Source: Sequoia sempervirens
Lineage: Eukaryota; Streptophyta; Pinopsida; Cupressales; Cupressaceae
Direction: 5' to 3'
Assembly: GCA_007258455.2 (NCBI GenBank)
Contig: VDFB02275574.1
Coordinates: 1 to 64,000, forward strand
Length of the DNA stretch: 64,000 nt
Shown here: piece by piece, positions 24,946 through 34,389 of the stretch
Position numbering within the stretch: position 1 is the stretch's first letter
Layout of the letters: every line of letters starts with the position of its first letter
Notes under the pieces: generated by a model
Database searches by the model: none
What the model was told of the DNA's origin: nothing
What the model saw: only the letters and a program-made list of their open reading frames with translations
Program-made: the position numbers and the translations under genes

Positions 24946-25512
24946 ATGCCGCAGTTGGGATTGGCGATCACAAATGTCGTCGGGGATGGCAAGCAACCGC
25001 GATTGGAGGAACGGAGGCAAGAATTGGTACCAGAACCGCCACCATACGGTGAACAAACAATCGACCCAATATTGCTCACAGCAAACATCGGGAAGATGCC
25101 AGCGGTCGTGCCTATGGAGATCAAAGGGAATATTTTGACAAATACTATCATCGACGGAGGATCGGGAGTCAACGTACTACCTGAAAACACAAGGAAGAGT
25201 CTTGGGAAGCCTACACTCTGGCCGCCAACATTCCAACTAGTTGGCGTTGATCAACATGGTATCAAGCCACTGGGAACGTTGATGGCGCAGAAGGTGACGA
25301 TCGGGACACAACAGTTTTTGCTAAATTTTGTCGTCATCCCATTACAGAGGAAAGCGTACGATGCACTACTTGGGAGAGGATGGCTGATAGCGGCGAAGGC
25401 AAATCATAATTGGAAGAGGAACACACTTTCGATCGAGAACAACGGGGGGAAGTATGTCATCGACTTGAAGAACCAAGTCGTGAGCGAAGAATTGGCTTCC
25501 TCCGGATCTTAA
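24946..25512 (+). CDS. Aspartic protease domain of the 12.1-kb element
   Basis: An open frame of 188 codons in a different frame from gag. The active-site region reads IIDGGSGVNVLPE, in which DGGS takes the place of the usual DTGA or DSGA, as in some Tat/Athila-type proteases. A later LLGRGWL block corresponds to the conserved ILG-R-WL loop. In a working element it would cleave the polyprotein. Whether it was translated as a fusion with gag cannot be told. The frame at 25534-25770 (78 codons) just after it may be the end of the same protein. Confidence 0.65.
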   Translation: MPQLGLAITNVVGDGKQPRLEERRQELVPEPPPYGEQTIDPILLTANIGKMPAVVPMEIKGNILTNTIIDGGSGVNVLPENTRKSLGKPTLWPPTFQLVGVDQHGIKPLGTLMAQKVTIGTQQFLLNFVVIPLQRKAYDALLGRGWLIAAKANHNWKRNTLSIENNGGKYVIDLKNQVVSEELASSGS

Positions 25513-25770
25513 TCGAATGGTGGTGAGTCGGATGTGGATGAAGGAAGGAAAGCTATGGAACCGAACATCGAAAGCATACGTGAACTCGAGAGTTGTTCGA
25601 AGGACGAGACAAGCTTGCTAAATGGCTTATTTCATTGGCAGATGGAAGACTATGAAGTGTTCCACAGAGAGTGTAACATGCTACAAATCGGGGAAATCAA
25701 GGTGTTATCGCGGAATCTAGCAGCGCTCGTTCCACGGATAACCCCCCTACGAAACTTGTCCGTTTCCTAG

Positions 25771-27414
25771 GATTCGTGAAGTTCAAGTACGCACAACGGG
25801 GTGATTTTCGAGTCACCTCGAAGTGCGTTCCCAAGTCTTGAATAGTCAATTCGAGCATTCCACCTTGTTCTTCTCGCAAAGACCTTCGAAACGAGATCTT
25901 TCGCGACTTTTCACTGTTAATACTTTGCAAATTACGGAAGATGCAGTAGCACTCAAAAAGTGCGCCCCTGCAGGGAAAATCCAAAATTTGGCTAAGTCTG
26001 GAAATGTAAGGGCGCTAAAATTTAGCGCCCCTGCATGAAGTGAAAATTCTAAAAAATGCAAGAGCGCTAAATTTTAGCGCCATTACATTTTTTCTCAACA
26101 CTTGAACTTTTTTCATTCCTCTGGCACGTTTCTTCACAATTTCGCGTTTTTCGTCAATCGTGCCACTTTTCGTGCCTAAATTTATTGCACGACTTGAGTT
26201 AGGTTTTTAATTTTCATTTGCAAAGTTAAGTGAATGAATTCGCCACTTTTGTTGTTTATGTTTTATTTCTTTTGCATCTCCTCTTGCTGTGCGTTTGCCT
26301 TTCATCTGCAAAATCACGTTTTTTGGAGATTCGCCATTCCTCTCTTCAACAAGCTTCGCGTTTTGCCCTGGTAAGACTTTCATTTCGGCTTTGTATTGTC
26401 ATTTGTATATGATCTTTGTTCATACGCGTTTTGGTTTCTTCATTCACGTTTTTTATTTTCATTCGTTTTTTGTTCTCTCTTTTCGCGTCCTCCTCCATTC
26501 GCGTTTTCCTTCCCTTTATGCAATGGAACCTTCATTCATGGTTTTGAATACGTCTTTCTCCTCTATGCGTGTTCATTTTGATGCTCATTCCTTCTTTTCT
26601 TTTCTATTCTCTAACCCTACGCATTCAATCCTTTGCTACCCAAATGCGTAAGTGTTCTCCATTCCTGCGTTTCTTTCTATTCACTTACCTTAGTCATTCG
26701 CGTTTCTGCCCTTGTCTCCCATTCGCGTTTCTTCCTACCTTTCTTCTCTGCGCGCAATATCACTTGAGAATTTCTATCCACACGCCATGCTTGTGTTGAG
26801 GTATCTTTGTTAGAAGTTCTTCATTCGTTTTGGCAAACATGGGAAAGATTCGCCATTGTGAAAAAGAATTCCTTTGACTTGAGAATGTAAATGTAATAGA
26901 ATGGAGATGGTTTCGAATGACAGAAAGAAGTTGACCAAGCATCGACCTCTGCTAAAGCTCAAGCGCCTTCGCCATTCCTCATTGCATTTGCATCTTTAAA
27001 AATTACCAAACTTGCTAAAGCGCTGAATTTCCGCGCCATGACATTTTGAAGGTTCACCAAAATTACCTAACACTGTAAGATGTAAGGGCGCTAAAATTTA
27101 GCGCCCTTGCATCAAAGTCATCTTTCACAAAAAGCTAAAGCGCTGAATTTTAGCGCCCTTACACTTTTTTCTGGCTTTTTCCAGACCTTTCCAAATGCAC
27201 CCCATTTTTTACCAGTGCATCCTTGAGCTCCATTTTTCCGCATTCGTGCATCGTTTTGCGTGCCTCGCCATCATCTCTATGCTTTTCCACCCTCGTGCTC
27301 GTTTCACGCTTTCCCATGTTTCCTAACAAATTGGTGTTTGTTCTGGCTAGACGGATTGCAGTCTACTCTCAGAGATCGTCCAGTTAAGAGTGCTCAGTGT
27401 TCCAGTTTCTTTTG
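25771..27414 (+). other. Non-coding spacer with repeated GCGC palindromes
   Basis: No gene over 1.6 kb where reverse transcriptase would be expected. Near-palindromes of the form GGGCGCTAAA-A-TTTAGCGCCC occur at 26010-26030 and 27085-27105, with related ones at 26064-26080 and about 27137-27158 and worn ones near 25952 and 27018. The words surrounding the left and right pairs are similar (GTAAGGGCGCT...GCATSAA), so they form a direct repeat about 1.07 kb apart. Between them the words CATTCGCGTTT and TTCGCGTTT recur several times. It may be a promoter or untranslated leader for the next frame. Confidence 0.55.
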
Positions 27415-29226
27415 ATGACTGCAACGAAACCTCCTTCTTCTTCGAAAGCAAAAAGCAAGATGAAGTACAAATATCAAGGCGTCTATCCGCCAACTATGGT
27501 ACTTTCGAAAGTTGAAGAAATAAAGGATACAGAAGTTGGCCATCAAGATTTGGTTGACTTTGCAAAGTTGACAGAGACGAAGCCTCTTCCTGATTCAATG
27601 AGGGCAATAGTACACAGTAATCTCCACTTGGTGGCAATGTTCCCCACAGCTGCGCACAATACTGAGTTTGTTCTTCAAGTTGCGTCTCATTACATCCGAG
27701 AAAGCAGAAGTGTGATCGACTCTTCCGGGCATGAGATTCTAAGACTCGACCCCGATTTCTTTGACATCGTCTTCAAGGTTCCTCACATGGACAAATATAT
27801 TGACATTTCTATATCAAAAGCACAGGAGATTTTCGATGCTGATCCTAATAAAGCCAAACAATTGATAAATACTCAATGGCTTAAAAAGCCTAGATCGTCT
27901 GTTTCCAGATGGCCGAAAGGACTCCTGAGAAGTGACTTCAAAGATGACGTCAAGGATATGATCACGTTTCTGAGCAGAGTGAAAGGTTTGCCGGAATCAT
28001 CCACCTTTCACGATTGGATGTATGAATACATCAGGATCATAAGGAGGCAGAAAGTGCATATTGACTGGGGTAAACAAATCAGTGATGAGATGCACGAACA
28101 GTTGATCAATGCTCCTTCTACATTGAAGTTCTACATGACTTCTTACCTGGTGTACGCAGCAGCTGTGATGAGGCAATTCCCAGGTCTATCTACAAAGGGG
28201 AATCGGATGATGGTGCCTGTGTACAGATATTTCTATCAGTTGGAGCTAAAGGAAAGCTTTCATCATTTCAGACGGGTCACTGATGCTTTCTTTGCGCCCT
28301 TACTCTTCAACTTTGATCCATCCTTGGAAAGAAGAAGAGTGTCTGATGAGGCTTATAAGGTGGTAAGTAAAGTTGGATGTATTTTTCTTCAATTCCCAAC
28401 GTTTACTTACTTGAGAGTAGGTTGTTACACCGGTTGTCCCTACATGCTACCACGTTATCCTTCGGATAAGTGGGTTCTCATGGAAACATGCAGACAGCTG
28501 ATGTCAGTGCAGAAAGAACAAAGAAGCAACCACAAGCGTGGATTCAAGTTCCCACTGACCATCGGCAGATATACTATCCGGACTGCACAAAAGGCTAAGT
28601 CTGTCTATGCTGAGATGCAGATCATGACCATCAAAACCTACAGGTATAGGTTTGATTTTGACTACCGAGATGTCAGAAAGAAGTTGCAAAAGGGTCACCA
28701 ACACAGGTACCGTTTTGAAGACATCTGGGCAGATTGCAGAGATGAAGAAGCCATTCGAAAGATGGACTATTGCAGATTGACAGTTCAACAAATCAGAGAT
28801 CTTGGTATCGCTGACCTACCAGAGGATTTTGAGGATCCAGGTGATATCATGAACGCTGTCTATGATGAACAAGGCGTTGCTAAGAGGCCGTTACCTGCAA
28901 TACAGTGGTCTAGGAAAGAGGTCACCAGCATGAGAGAAAGGCTGAGACCAATCCTAGCCAATACAGAAGAATGGTTACACAAACATGGTTATGCAATGAA
29001 AAGTTTCAGGACAGACTCAGAAGGAGAAGAGGCTGAGGCAGAAGCACGCCAACAGCAAGAACTTCGCGACAAAAACAAGTCAGCGGCCGTTCCCACTTCT
29101 TCGCGGAGAGGCCCTAGGATTAAGTTCACTGTTGGTAAGAAAGATACCCAGGCTGTCCAAGAGACAGAAATGACGGAATCTCACCCATCTCGCTCTAAGG
29201 GTAAAAGCCCATCTCAGAGGAGATAG
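27415..29226 (+). CDS. Unknown 603-residue protein carried by the LTR element
   Basis: The longest open frame in the window and free of stops, although the element around it is decayed. I chose the ATG at 27415 (MTATKPPSSSKAK); the frame is open 18 bases further upstream only from a GTG. I do not recognise the family. The N-terminus is basic and serine-rich. Residues of about 20-460 look like a compact folded region rich in aromatic residues, with blocks such as LDPDFFDIVFKVPHMDKYI, TFHDWMYEYIRIIRRQKVH, PVYRYFYQLELKESF and MLPRYPSDKWVLMETCRQL. About residue 545 onward is acidic and glutamine-rich, then basic (RRGPRIKFTVGKK, RSKGKSPSQRR). No reverse transcriptase, integrase, RNase H, envelope signal peptide or clear membrane segment is seen. 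Candidates are a captured host gene, a retroelement accessory protein, or an extra structural protein. Confidence 0.6.
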   Translation: MTATKPPSSSKAKSKMKYKYQGVYPPTMVLSKVEEIKDTEVGHQDLVDFAKLTETKPLPDSMRAIVHSNLHLVAMFPTAAHNTEFVLQVASHYIRESRSVIDSSGHEILRLDPDFFDIVFKVPHMDKYIDISISKAQEIFDADPNKAKQLINTQWLKKPRSSVSRWPKGLLRSDFKDDVKDMITFLSRVKGLPESSTFHDWMYEYIRIIRRQKVHIDWGKQISDEMHEQLINAPSTLKFYMTSYLVYAAAVMRQFPGLSTKGNRMMVPVYRYFYQLELKESFHHFRRVTDAFFAPLLFNFDPSLERRRVSDEAYKVVSKVGCIFLQFPTFTYLRVGCYTGCPYMLPRYPSDKWVLMETCRQLMSVQKEQRSNHKRGFKFPLTIGRYTIRTAQKAKSVYAEMQIMTIKTYRYRFDFDYRDVRKKLQKGHQHRYRFEDIWADCRDEEAIRKMDYCRLTVQQIRDLGIADLPEDFEDPGDIMNAVYDEQGVAKRPLPAIQWSRKEVTSMRERLRPILANTEEWLHKHGYAMKSFRTDSEGEEAEAEARQQQELRDKNKSAAVPTSSRRGPRIKFTVGKKDTQAVQETEMTESHPSRSKGKSPSQRR

Positions 29227-31055
29227 ATTCCGATGAAGAAGATACTTCAAGCGACCAATCCGCTGAAGATGAAGAGTGAAGCGACTCAGGTGCGAGGTTT
29301 GAAAGCGCAGAGTCTGATGAAGATTCTGAAGAAGGATCTGAAGGTGACTTCGAAGGTGAACCAGAATCGGAGAGGCAAGAGGGTGATCAACAGGAACCCG
29401 AGCATGATGAAGAAATAACTACTCCTCCCGAGAACGTAGTTGAGGAAATTCACAGAACATCATCGCCCGTGACTTCAAACGTTCCTCATACCCCTTTTGA
29501 GTCAAGAATTCCTTCACCTCCTGCTCCCTCGTCACCTATTCCTACCACGAGCATTCCTGCAGCCGAGATATCCCCTATCCCTGCAGCATCAACCCAGCTT
29601 GATACTCCATCAGTCACAAGCATTCATACGGTTGATATACTGTCAAGCCCACCATCGTCCATTCTTAGCTTGTCTTCGCCAACGTATGATATCACTTCTG
29701 AGAACGAATTCAATCATTTCATGAATGAGTCAATGCGTGATCAGCTCAATGTGTCAACTACAGGAGCATGATGACAAACACTTCTCCAATTGTCACGATA
29801 CCATTGGTGAGTTCAGATGTGACAATAACTTCGGAGGTGGCAATGGCGACTGACTTGACAGTAAATCCAGAAGTTCACACTTCTTTTCTTCCTCCTTGGC
29901 TAATATCTCAAGTGTCGAAGCGTAAAAAGCAAATGATTTCTCCAGAGGAACTCGACCTTGAAGAGATAGTTCTTCCAAAGGCTAAAGGGAAGAAGAAGGC
30001 AAAAGTATACTCGAGGCTGAATGTTGATAAATCTGGCCACAAGTATGCTGAAATTGGCATACCACCGAATCAAGAAGGTGATGTCAATGTGGAGGACTAC
30101 ACAGTAACAAAGGTCCGGTAGCAAGGTTCTGCTTGAAAGTGCAAAGCCCGATCGCATAAGTCACTTTGAATCTTGGCGGGGAAGGTACGGACAAAGAGTT
30201 GAACTTAATCTTTCGTAACGTAATGTACAAGCGGAAGTGAGCATTATGCCGCTGTTGTAAAAGAGACTGCCCGGTTCTCGAAGCAATGCACAGCCCGTGA
30301 CGATGGTAAGTATTAGAGGCAATTTGTAGAAAGGCAGAAATTCGCCCCTCAAAGCTGATGTTGTGACTTTGTTGAAAGATCATTGAACCGCGGATCTCGA
30401 GATAATTTTGCTGCCGGATGAGAAAACCACCATGTTGGCCAGCTCACCGCGAGCTTGACAAAAGAAAAGGCGTACTTTCGGGTAGCGAGACATGGAAAAA
30501 TGCATTGTCATGATGAGGAAATAGAAAGCGAGTAAAAACTCGGCAAATTGGTGGAGGTTGGGAGGTAATTCAGACAAAGAAAGTTTGTAGAGGTAAAAGA
30601 ATCCAGCTGAAACCACGGGGATCAAATTGGTTCAATCTCTCATTAGAAGACCTTCACCAAGAGTCTGGGGAAGATGTCGGCGAATTTCGCAGCATTTCTT
30701 GACAAAGTATCGAGAGAGTTGCACAGTCCCAGCTTCTTGAGGATAATCGTATCTTCCTACGTATGAGAAATATCCACACGATCTTCAAAATGCATCATGA
30801 ATTTGATTAGCCGATTCGGACTTCCGGAAGCTTCAGACATCATTTGTGATACAAGGCTCACATTGGAACCGCTTTGAAGAGGCGCATCTTAGCGGAGTGC
30901 AAGAAGGTTCACTCATCTACCATGAGATCGATCACGAGAATCCACACCATTGTGGATTACACCGTTGGTCCAGATGAGAAGTTCGTGCAGGAGACTAGGA
31001 GGAAATTTGAAGACTTCCGCGCCCAATGCAAAAAGACGTGAAGCAGCCTCCTATT
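29227..31055 (+). pseudogene. Decayed continuation of the unknown protein
   Basis: Directly after the stop at 29224-29226 another frame reads an acidic tail (about 29223-29450, aspartate, glutamate and serine-rich) with a TGA in the middle, then a serine/proline-rich linker (29469-29771), then a stretch with KRKKQMISPEELDLEEIVLPK (29768-30121). Protein-like pieces continue with many stops to about 31040, including TRIHTIVDYTVGPDEKFVQE near 30925. The pieces follow each other with small shifts, so the original product was probably much longer than 603 residues. The frame at 30950-31135 is not a gene by itself. Confidence 0.5.
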
Positions 31056-31374
31056 CTCCGGTGTTAGACATTTCCGGTGCATCCCATTATGCATCTTGTA
31101 AATATTTCTCGACATTTTCGAATGTCATTTTGTAAATTGTAATTACACCAAGTCCAAAGATGTAATATTTTCAAAACAAATTACACTTTGACTGGTCAAA
31201 GGATGGAAGTGAGATCTCCTAAAGTATTACCTAACTCTCACGATTTTCTCAATCTCTTTCCTTCTTTTGCTCATCCCTCTTTCTATATAATGTGAGGATT
31301 TTCATTTATAATATTATCTTTTAGCCTTTTTACCTTGAAGTGCAACGAAGTGTTGCCCTTTTGTAAGCAAACTT

Positions 31375-31906
31375 GTGAAACTTTGCGTTCATATTTTGTG
31401 AATGAGATTCAATCAATAAAGGAAAGGATTGCAAGCCAAACTTTGTGTTGGATTCGATACTTTTGTAAGTTGATTCGATTTGGTAGTGATTAGTTCGAGG
31501 AATCTGAAAGACTCTAAGTGGTTGATGTAAACTTTGTGTTACATTTATTATTTAGATTGCATTGTTATTTTGTTTATCATTGGTTGAGTGATCTATAAGA
31601 CTTTGCGCTTATAATCATTCATGCTCATGCATGTTCTTGTTGGATAATCTATAAGACTTTGTGCTTATAATTATTCATTCTCTTGGATACTTTGTCGAAA
31701 GATCTACAAGACTTTGTGCTTGTAATCGTTCGTGCTCGTTGACATTTTGGTTGGATGATCTACAAGACTTTGTGCTTGTAATCGTTCATGCTGTTCGAAG
31801 AATTGTTGCGTCTAAGAAGACTTTGTGCTTCTAACGTAGCAAACGGTACGTTTATGCAGATCCGACATTGATAAAGCTACGGAACGACTTTGTGCCTTCG
31901 TGAGCT
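31375..31906 (+). repeat. Series of hairpins with common loop ACTTTGYG and covarying stems
   Basis: Eight hairpins share the octamer loop ACTTTGTG or ACTTTGCG but have different, complementary stems. Stems: TGAA/TTCA (31376-31391), CCAA/TTGG (31436-31451), ATGTAA/TTACAT (31525-31544), TATAAG/CTTATA (31594-31613 and 31650-31669), TACAAG/CTTGTA (31705-31724 and 31761-31780), AGAAG/CTTCT (31815-31832). A weaker ninth with the same loop lies at about 31881-31902. The middle four belong to imperfect repeats of about 55 bp. The changes between stems are compensatory, which points to selection for structure. Confidence 0.85.
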
Positions 31907-32360
31907 TTCCCATTTTATTTTCTTTTGTTTGTTGTTGATTACTTCTGGTATCTCTACGCTTCGCTTTGACGAGATAGAGATATTGGCATTACTGCTGGTT
32001 GTTAGTTTTTAGTTATCAAGAATTCGGAACTTCCAACACGTGAAACATTGTAAACATCTTCTCTGAAAAAAGAGAGAAGGATGAATGTAACACAACCCCC
32101 CCACTTCGTGACTTTCGCGTACATTGTGTAATTACTTTTGTGATTTACTATTGTTTCTCTTCGCAGTAAGAAGGGCGCCTCCCCTTTCCGAGAGGAGAGA
32201 TTCACATCTCACATAGCTGTGGCTGAAGTCCAAGTTGTGTAATCTGTCAAAAGTTGATTACATAATTTTCACCCAACACAAGGAAGAAGAGGGAAGGCCC
32301 AGCCAAGCACTTCCAACCGAGTATGGAGAGTACAAAGAAAGAGTATCAAAACTGGACAAT
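31907..32360 (+). other. Spacer after the hairpin series
   Basis: No gene. TATCTCTA and TAGAGATA near 31950-31983 form another possible stem, with a loop containing CTTCGCTTTGA. Confidence 0.4.
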
Positions 32361-32660
32361 ATGCCAGTCCACAAGTCCGAACAGGTACGAGATGAAAAAA
32401 TTGTGTTGGAGTTAAAAAATGAAAAGTATGAAAAAATTAAAAAATTAGAAAAAAAGAAAAGAGATGAAGAGAGAGAAGAAAGAAATCAAAAAATAAAGAA
32501 AAATGGAAGAGAAAATGAGAAAAAGAAAAACATGAAAGAGGAGAGAGAAAGAGGGAGGAATAATAAAAGAGAAATAAAATTTGGGAAGAGAAAAATTGAA
32601 AAGAGGAAAAAAGAAAAATTAAAAATAATCAAAAGAAGGAAATTTGAGGTAGAGTATTAA
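32361..32660 (+). CDS. Lysine/glutamate-rich open frame within a purine tract
   Basis: A 99-codon frame from the ATG at 32361; it is also open upstream to about 32235. More than half of the residues are K, E or R. The coding strand from about 32390 to 32650 is almost entirely A and G. Such a sequence yields an open frame by composition alone, so translation is doubtful. If made, the product would be a charged single helix. The strand bias itself is the firm observation. Confidence 0.3.
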   Translation: MPVHKSEQVRDEKIVLELKNEKYEKIKKLEKKKRDEEREERNQKIKKNGRENEKKKNMKEERERGRNNKREIKFGKRKIEKRKKEKLKIIKRRKFEVEY

Positions 32661-32827
32661 AATATTAAACTTGGCAAAAAGTGTACGACTTAAACCTAGA
32701 GGGAAGACTCAAAATAAATCGATGAGTACAACAATGTCTACCACTCAGGGTGCATTGCAAGGGAAAAATCGAAGAGCAAAGGAAGACAAGCGAAAGAAAG
32801 AAATTATAGAAGGCAAAACCATCCGAC

Positions 32828-33365
32828 TGAAGACCGTACGCTGGACACACAGAGAAGCCGTACGGTGGGGAGACAGGAGGGAGTTCGTACACCTAAGGAA
32901 GTTCGTACGGTTATCTTGTTTGGAGAAGGCCGTACGATATAAAGAAGTGATACGACTTGGAAGAAAATTCGTATGCTTGGAGGCCGTACCAGTGCAAGAA
33001 AGGGTCGTACGCTTGAAGAGAAGGGTTGTCGTATGGAAGCAAGTACGCCATCAATAGAAGAATACCAAGGTCGTAGGCATATCATCAGGAGAGTTCATAC
33101 GATTGGAAGAAGAGGCCGTACGACCTGGAGAAAGAGTCGTACGCTCTGGCAGAGGAGAAGCCGTACGACTTGAAGGAAGAGTCGTATGCTATCATAAAGA
33201 AGAGGCCGTACAAGTTGCAGAAGAAGCTGTACGCTTGGATAGAGCAGAGGCCGTACAAGCTAGGAAGGAGGTCGTACGTTGTGTTAAGGAGAAATCCGTA
33301 CGGCGTAGTGAGGAGTCCGTACATTGGGAAAAGGAATTCGTACCATCCATTGTCGTACCAAGCAT
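32828..33365 (+). repeat. Minisatellite with CGTAC core, about 20 copies
   Basis: Units of about 20-30 bp, each centred on CCGTACG, TCGTACG or a one-base variant and separated by purine-rich AGAAGAG-like spacers. In the frames at 32671-33057 and 33103-33381 the units read as repeats of the type EEAVRL and RVVRL. The six-base palindrome CGTACG recurs through most units. Confidence 0.8.
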
Positions 33366-33514
33366 CGACCGGAGAAAGTAAAGTCTAAGAAAAACAATGC
33401 AAAATATGTATTTTTTGGCTTCGTCAGCAGTATTCAGAACCTGTGGAAAAATCATGAAAATGAGGTGTGTGATGCAGTTTCGAGTGGTTTCAGAAGTGTT
33501 AAATTGGTCTTGGC

Positions 33515-33750
33515 GGCAGGGGCGTTGCCCCTCAACCCCACCCTGTACCACGACAGGGAGCGCGCCAGGGGTGCTGCCCCCGGACCCCACGAGGGGCACT
33601 GCTCCTTGACCCCGCTGGGGGCGCTGTCCCTAAACCCCCGCTAGGGGCGCTGCCCCTTGACCCCGCTAGGGGCGCTGCCCCCAAACCCCTGCAAGGGGCG
33701 CTGCCCCTTGACCCCACTGGGGATGTTGCCCCCAGACCCCCATTAGATTT
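33515..33750 (+). repeat. GC-rich minisatellite with GGGGCGCTGCCCC core
   Basis: About eight imperfect units of 25-30 bp of the form GGGGCGCTGCCCC plus TTGACCCCGCTA or a variant. Each core is self-complementary (GGGGC/GCCCC around GCT). The GC content is far above the surroundings. All frames across it read proline, alanine and glycine-rich nonsense. Confidence 0.85.
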
Positions 33751-33767
33751 ATTGGAATTGCCAATTT

Positions 33768-33986
33768 GCAGTGCAACCAGCCATCATAGTACAGTTACAA
33801 GAGCAGTTGGCAGCCGAGCAAACAAGAGTGGCAGCTCTTGAGGAGAAGTTGATAGAGAAGGATACCCAGGTGGCCGATGCACAATGACTTTCAACACAGA
33901 GGGAGAATCAATTACAGGAAAACTACGAGGAGTTGGCATTTTTTGTTTTCAGTCATCTGGAAGATGACTACTTTGAAGGGGGGGGA
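33768..33986 (+). pseudogene. Coiled-coil remnant at the 3' end of the element
   Basis: One frame reads a heptad-like helix (VQLQEQLAAEQTRVAALEEK and following) with one stop, ending close to the 3' LTR. It may be the last part of the element's downstream protein. A G-run (GAAGGGGGGGGATGA, about 33975-33989) before the 3' LTR is the likely polypurine tract. Confidence 0.5.
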
Positions 33987-33989
33987 TGA

Positions 33990-34389
33990 TGTAGACGGCC
34001 ATGTTAATAAATAATTATATTGTAATCAACCGTACTAATTAAATAAATGTTGTAGTCGGTCGTACTGGGAATAGATAATAATAGTTTAAATAAATAATGT
34101 TATGTCTGGGATTTAGTCCTCCGGATTAGTTAGCACTCGGGATTAGTTGGTACTTGTCAGTTGCCGACGGTTGGTGCTCTCAACCGACACCGGTTAACTA
34201 TTTATGTTGCTGTATGGTTCGTAGTTGGGGGGTAGTATGTTGATATGATAATGTAATACTACAAGTACATGAATAAAAGATTGCAATGCTTCATATACAT
34301 CTGTTCTGTGAATGCTTTTACATGCTCAATGATATCGTGTATTCAGTTTACTTCTGTAGCGTATTGAATTGCCATTAGTGGAGTAAACA
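33990..34389 (+). repeat. 3' LTR of the 12.1-kb element
   Basis: TGTAGACGGC to GAGTAAACA, 400 bp. It matches the 5' LTR throughout except for scattered changes, a short duplication near 34120 and a four-base insertion near 34210. Confidence 0.9.

Larger units (their letters stand above)
22256..34389 (+). mobile_element. Large non-autonomous LTR retrotransposon, 12.1 kb, no polymerase
   Basis: LTRs of 380 and 400 bp enclose a tRNA-Asp-type primer-binding site, gag, protease, a long non-coding stretch, an unknown 603-codon frame with a decayed extension, a hairpin series, purine and minisatellite tracts and a coiled-coil remnant. I find no reverse transcriptase, RNase H or integrase motif between 25512 and 33989. 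Flanks ACATA and ATATA differ by one transition and are probably the target duplication. The primer type and gag suggest a Gypsy element of the Tat/Athila side, but without reverse transcriptase this stays an inference. It must have used enzymes from a partner element. Confidence 0.85.

Noticed and set aside
27397..27414. Upstream start for the unknown 603-residue protein
   Set aside because: The extension begins with GTG; the first ATG at 27415 is the more likely eukaryotic start.
31375..31906. Possible CRISPR array
   Set aside because: Units are irregular, there are no constant repeats with unique spacers, and the context is a plant retroelement.
33324..33717. Open frames over the GC-rich minisatellite
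   Set aside because: Proline, alanine and glycine-rich readings in all frames come from the repeat itself.
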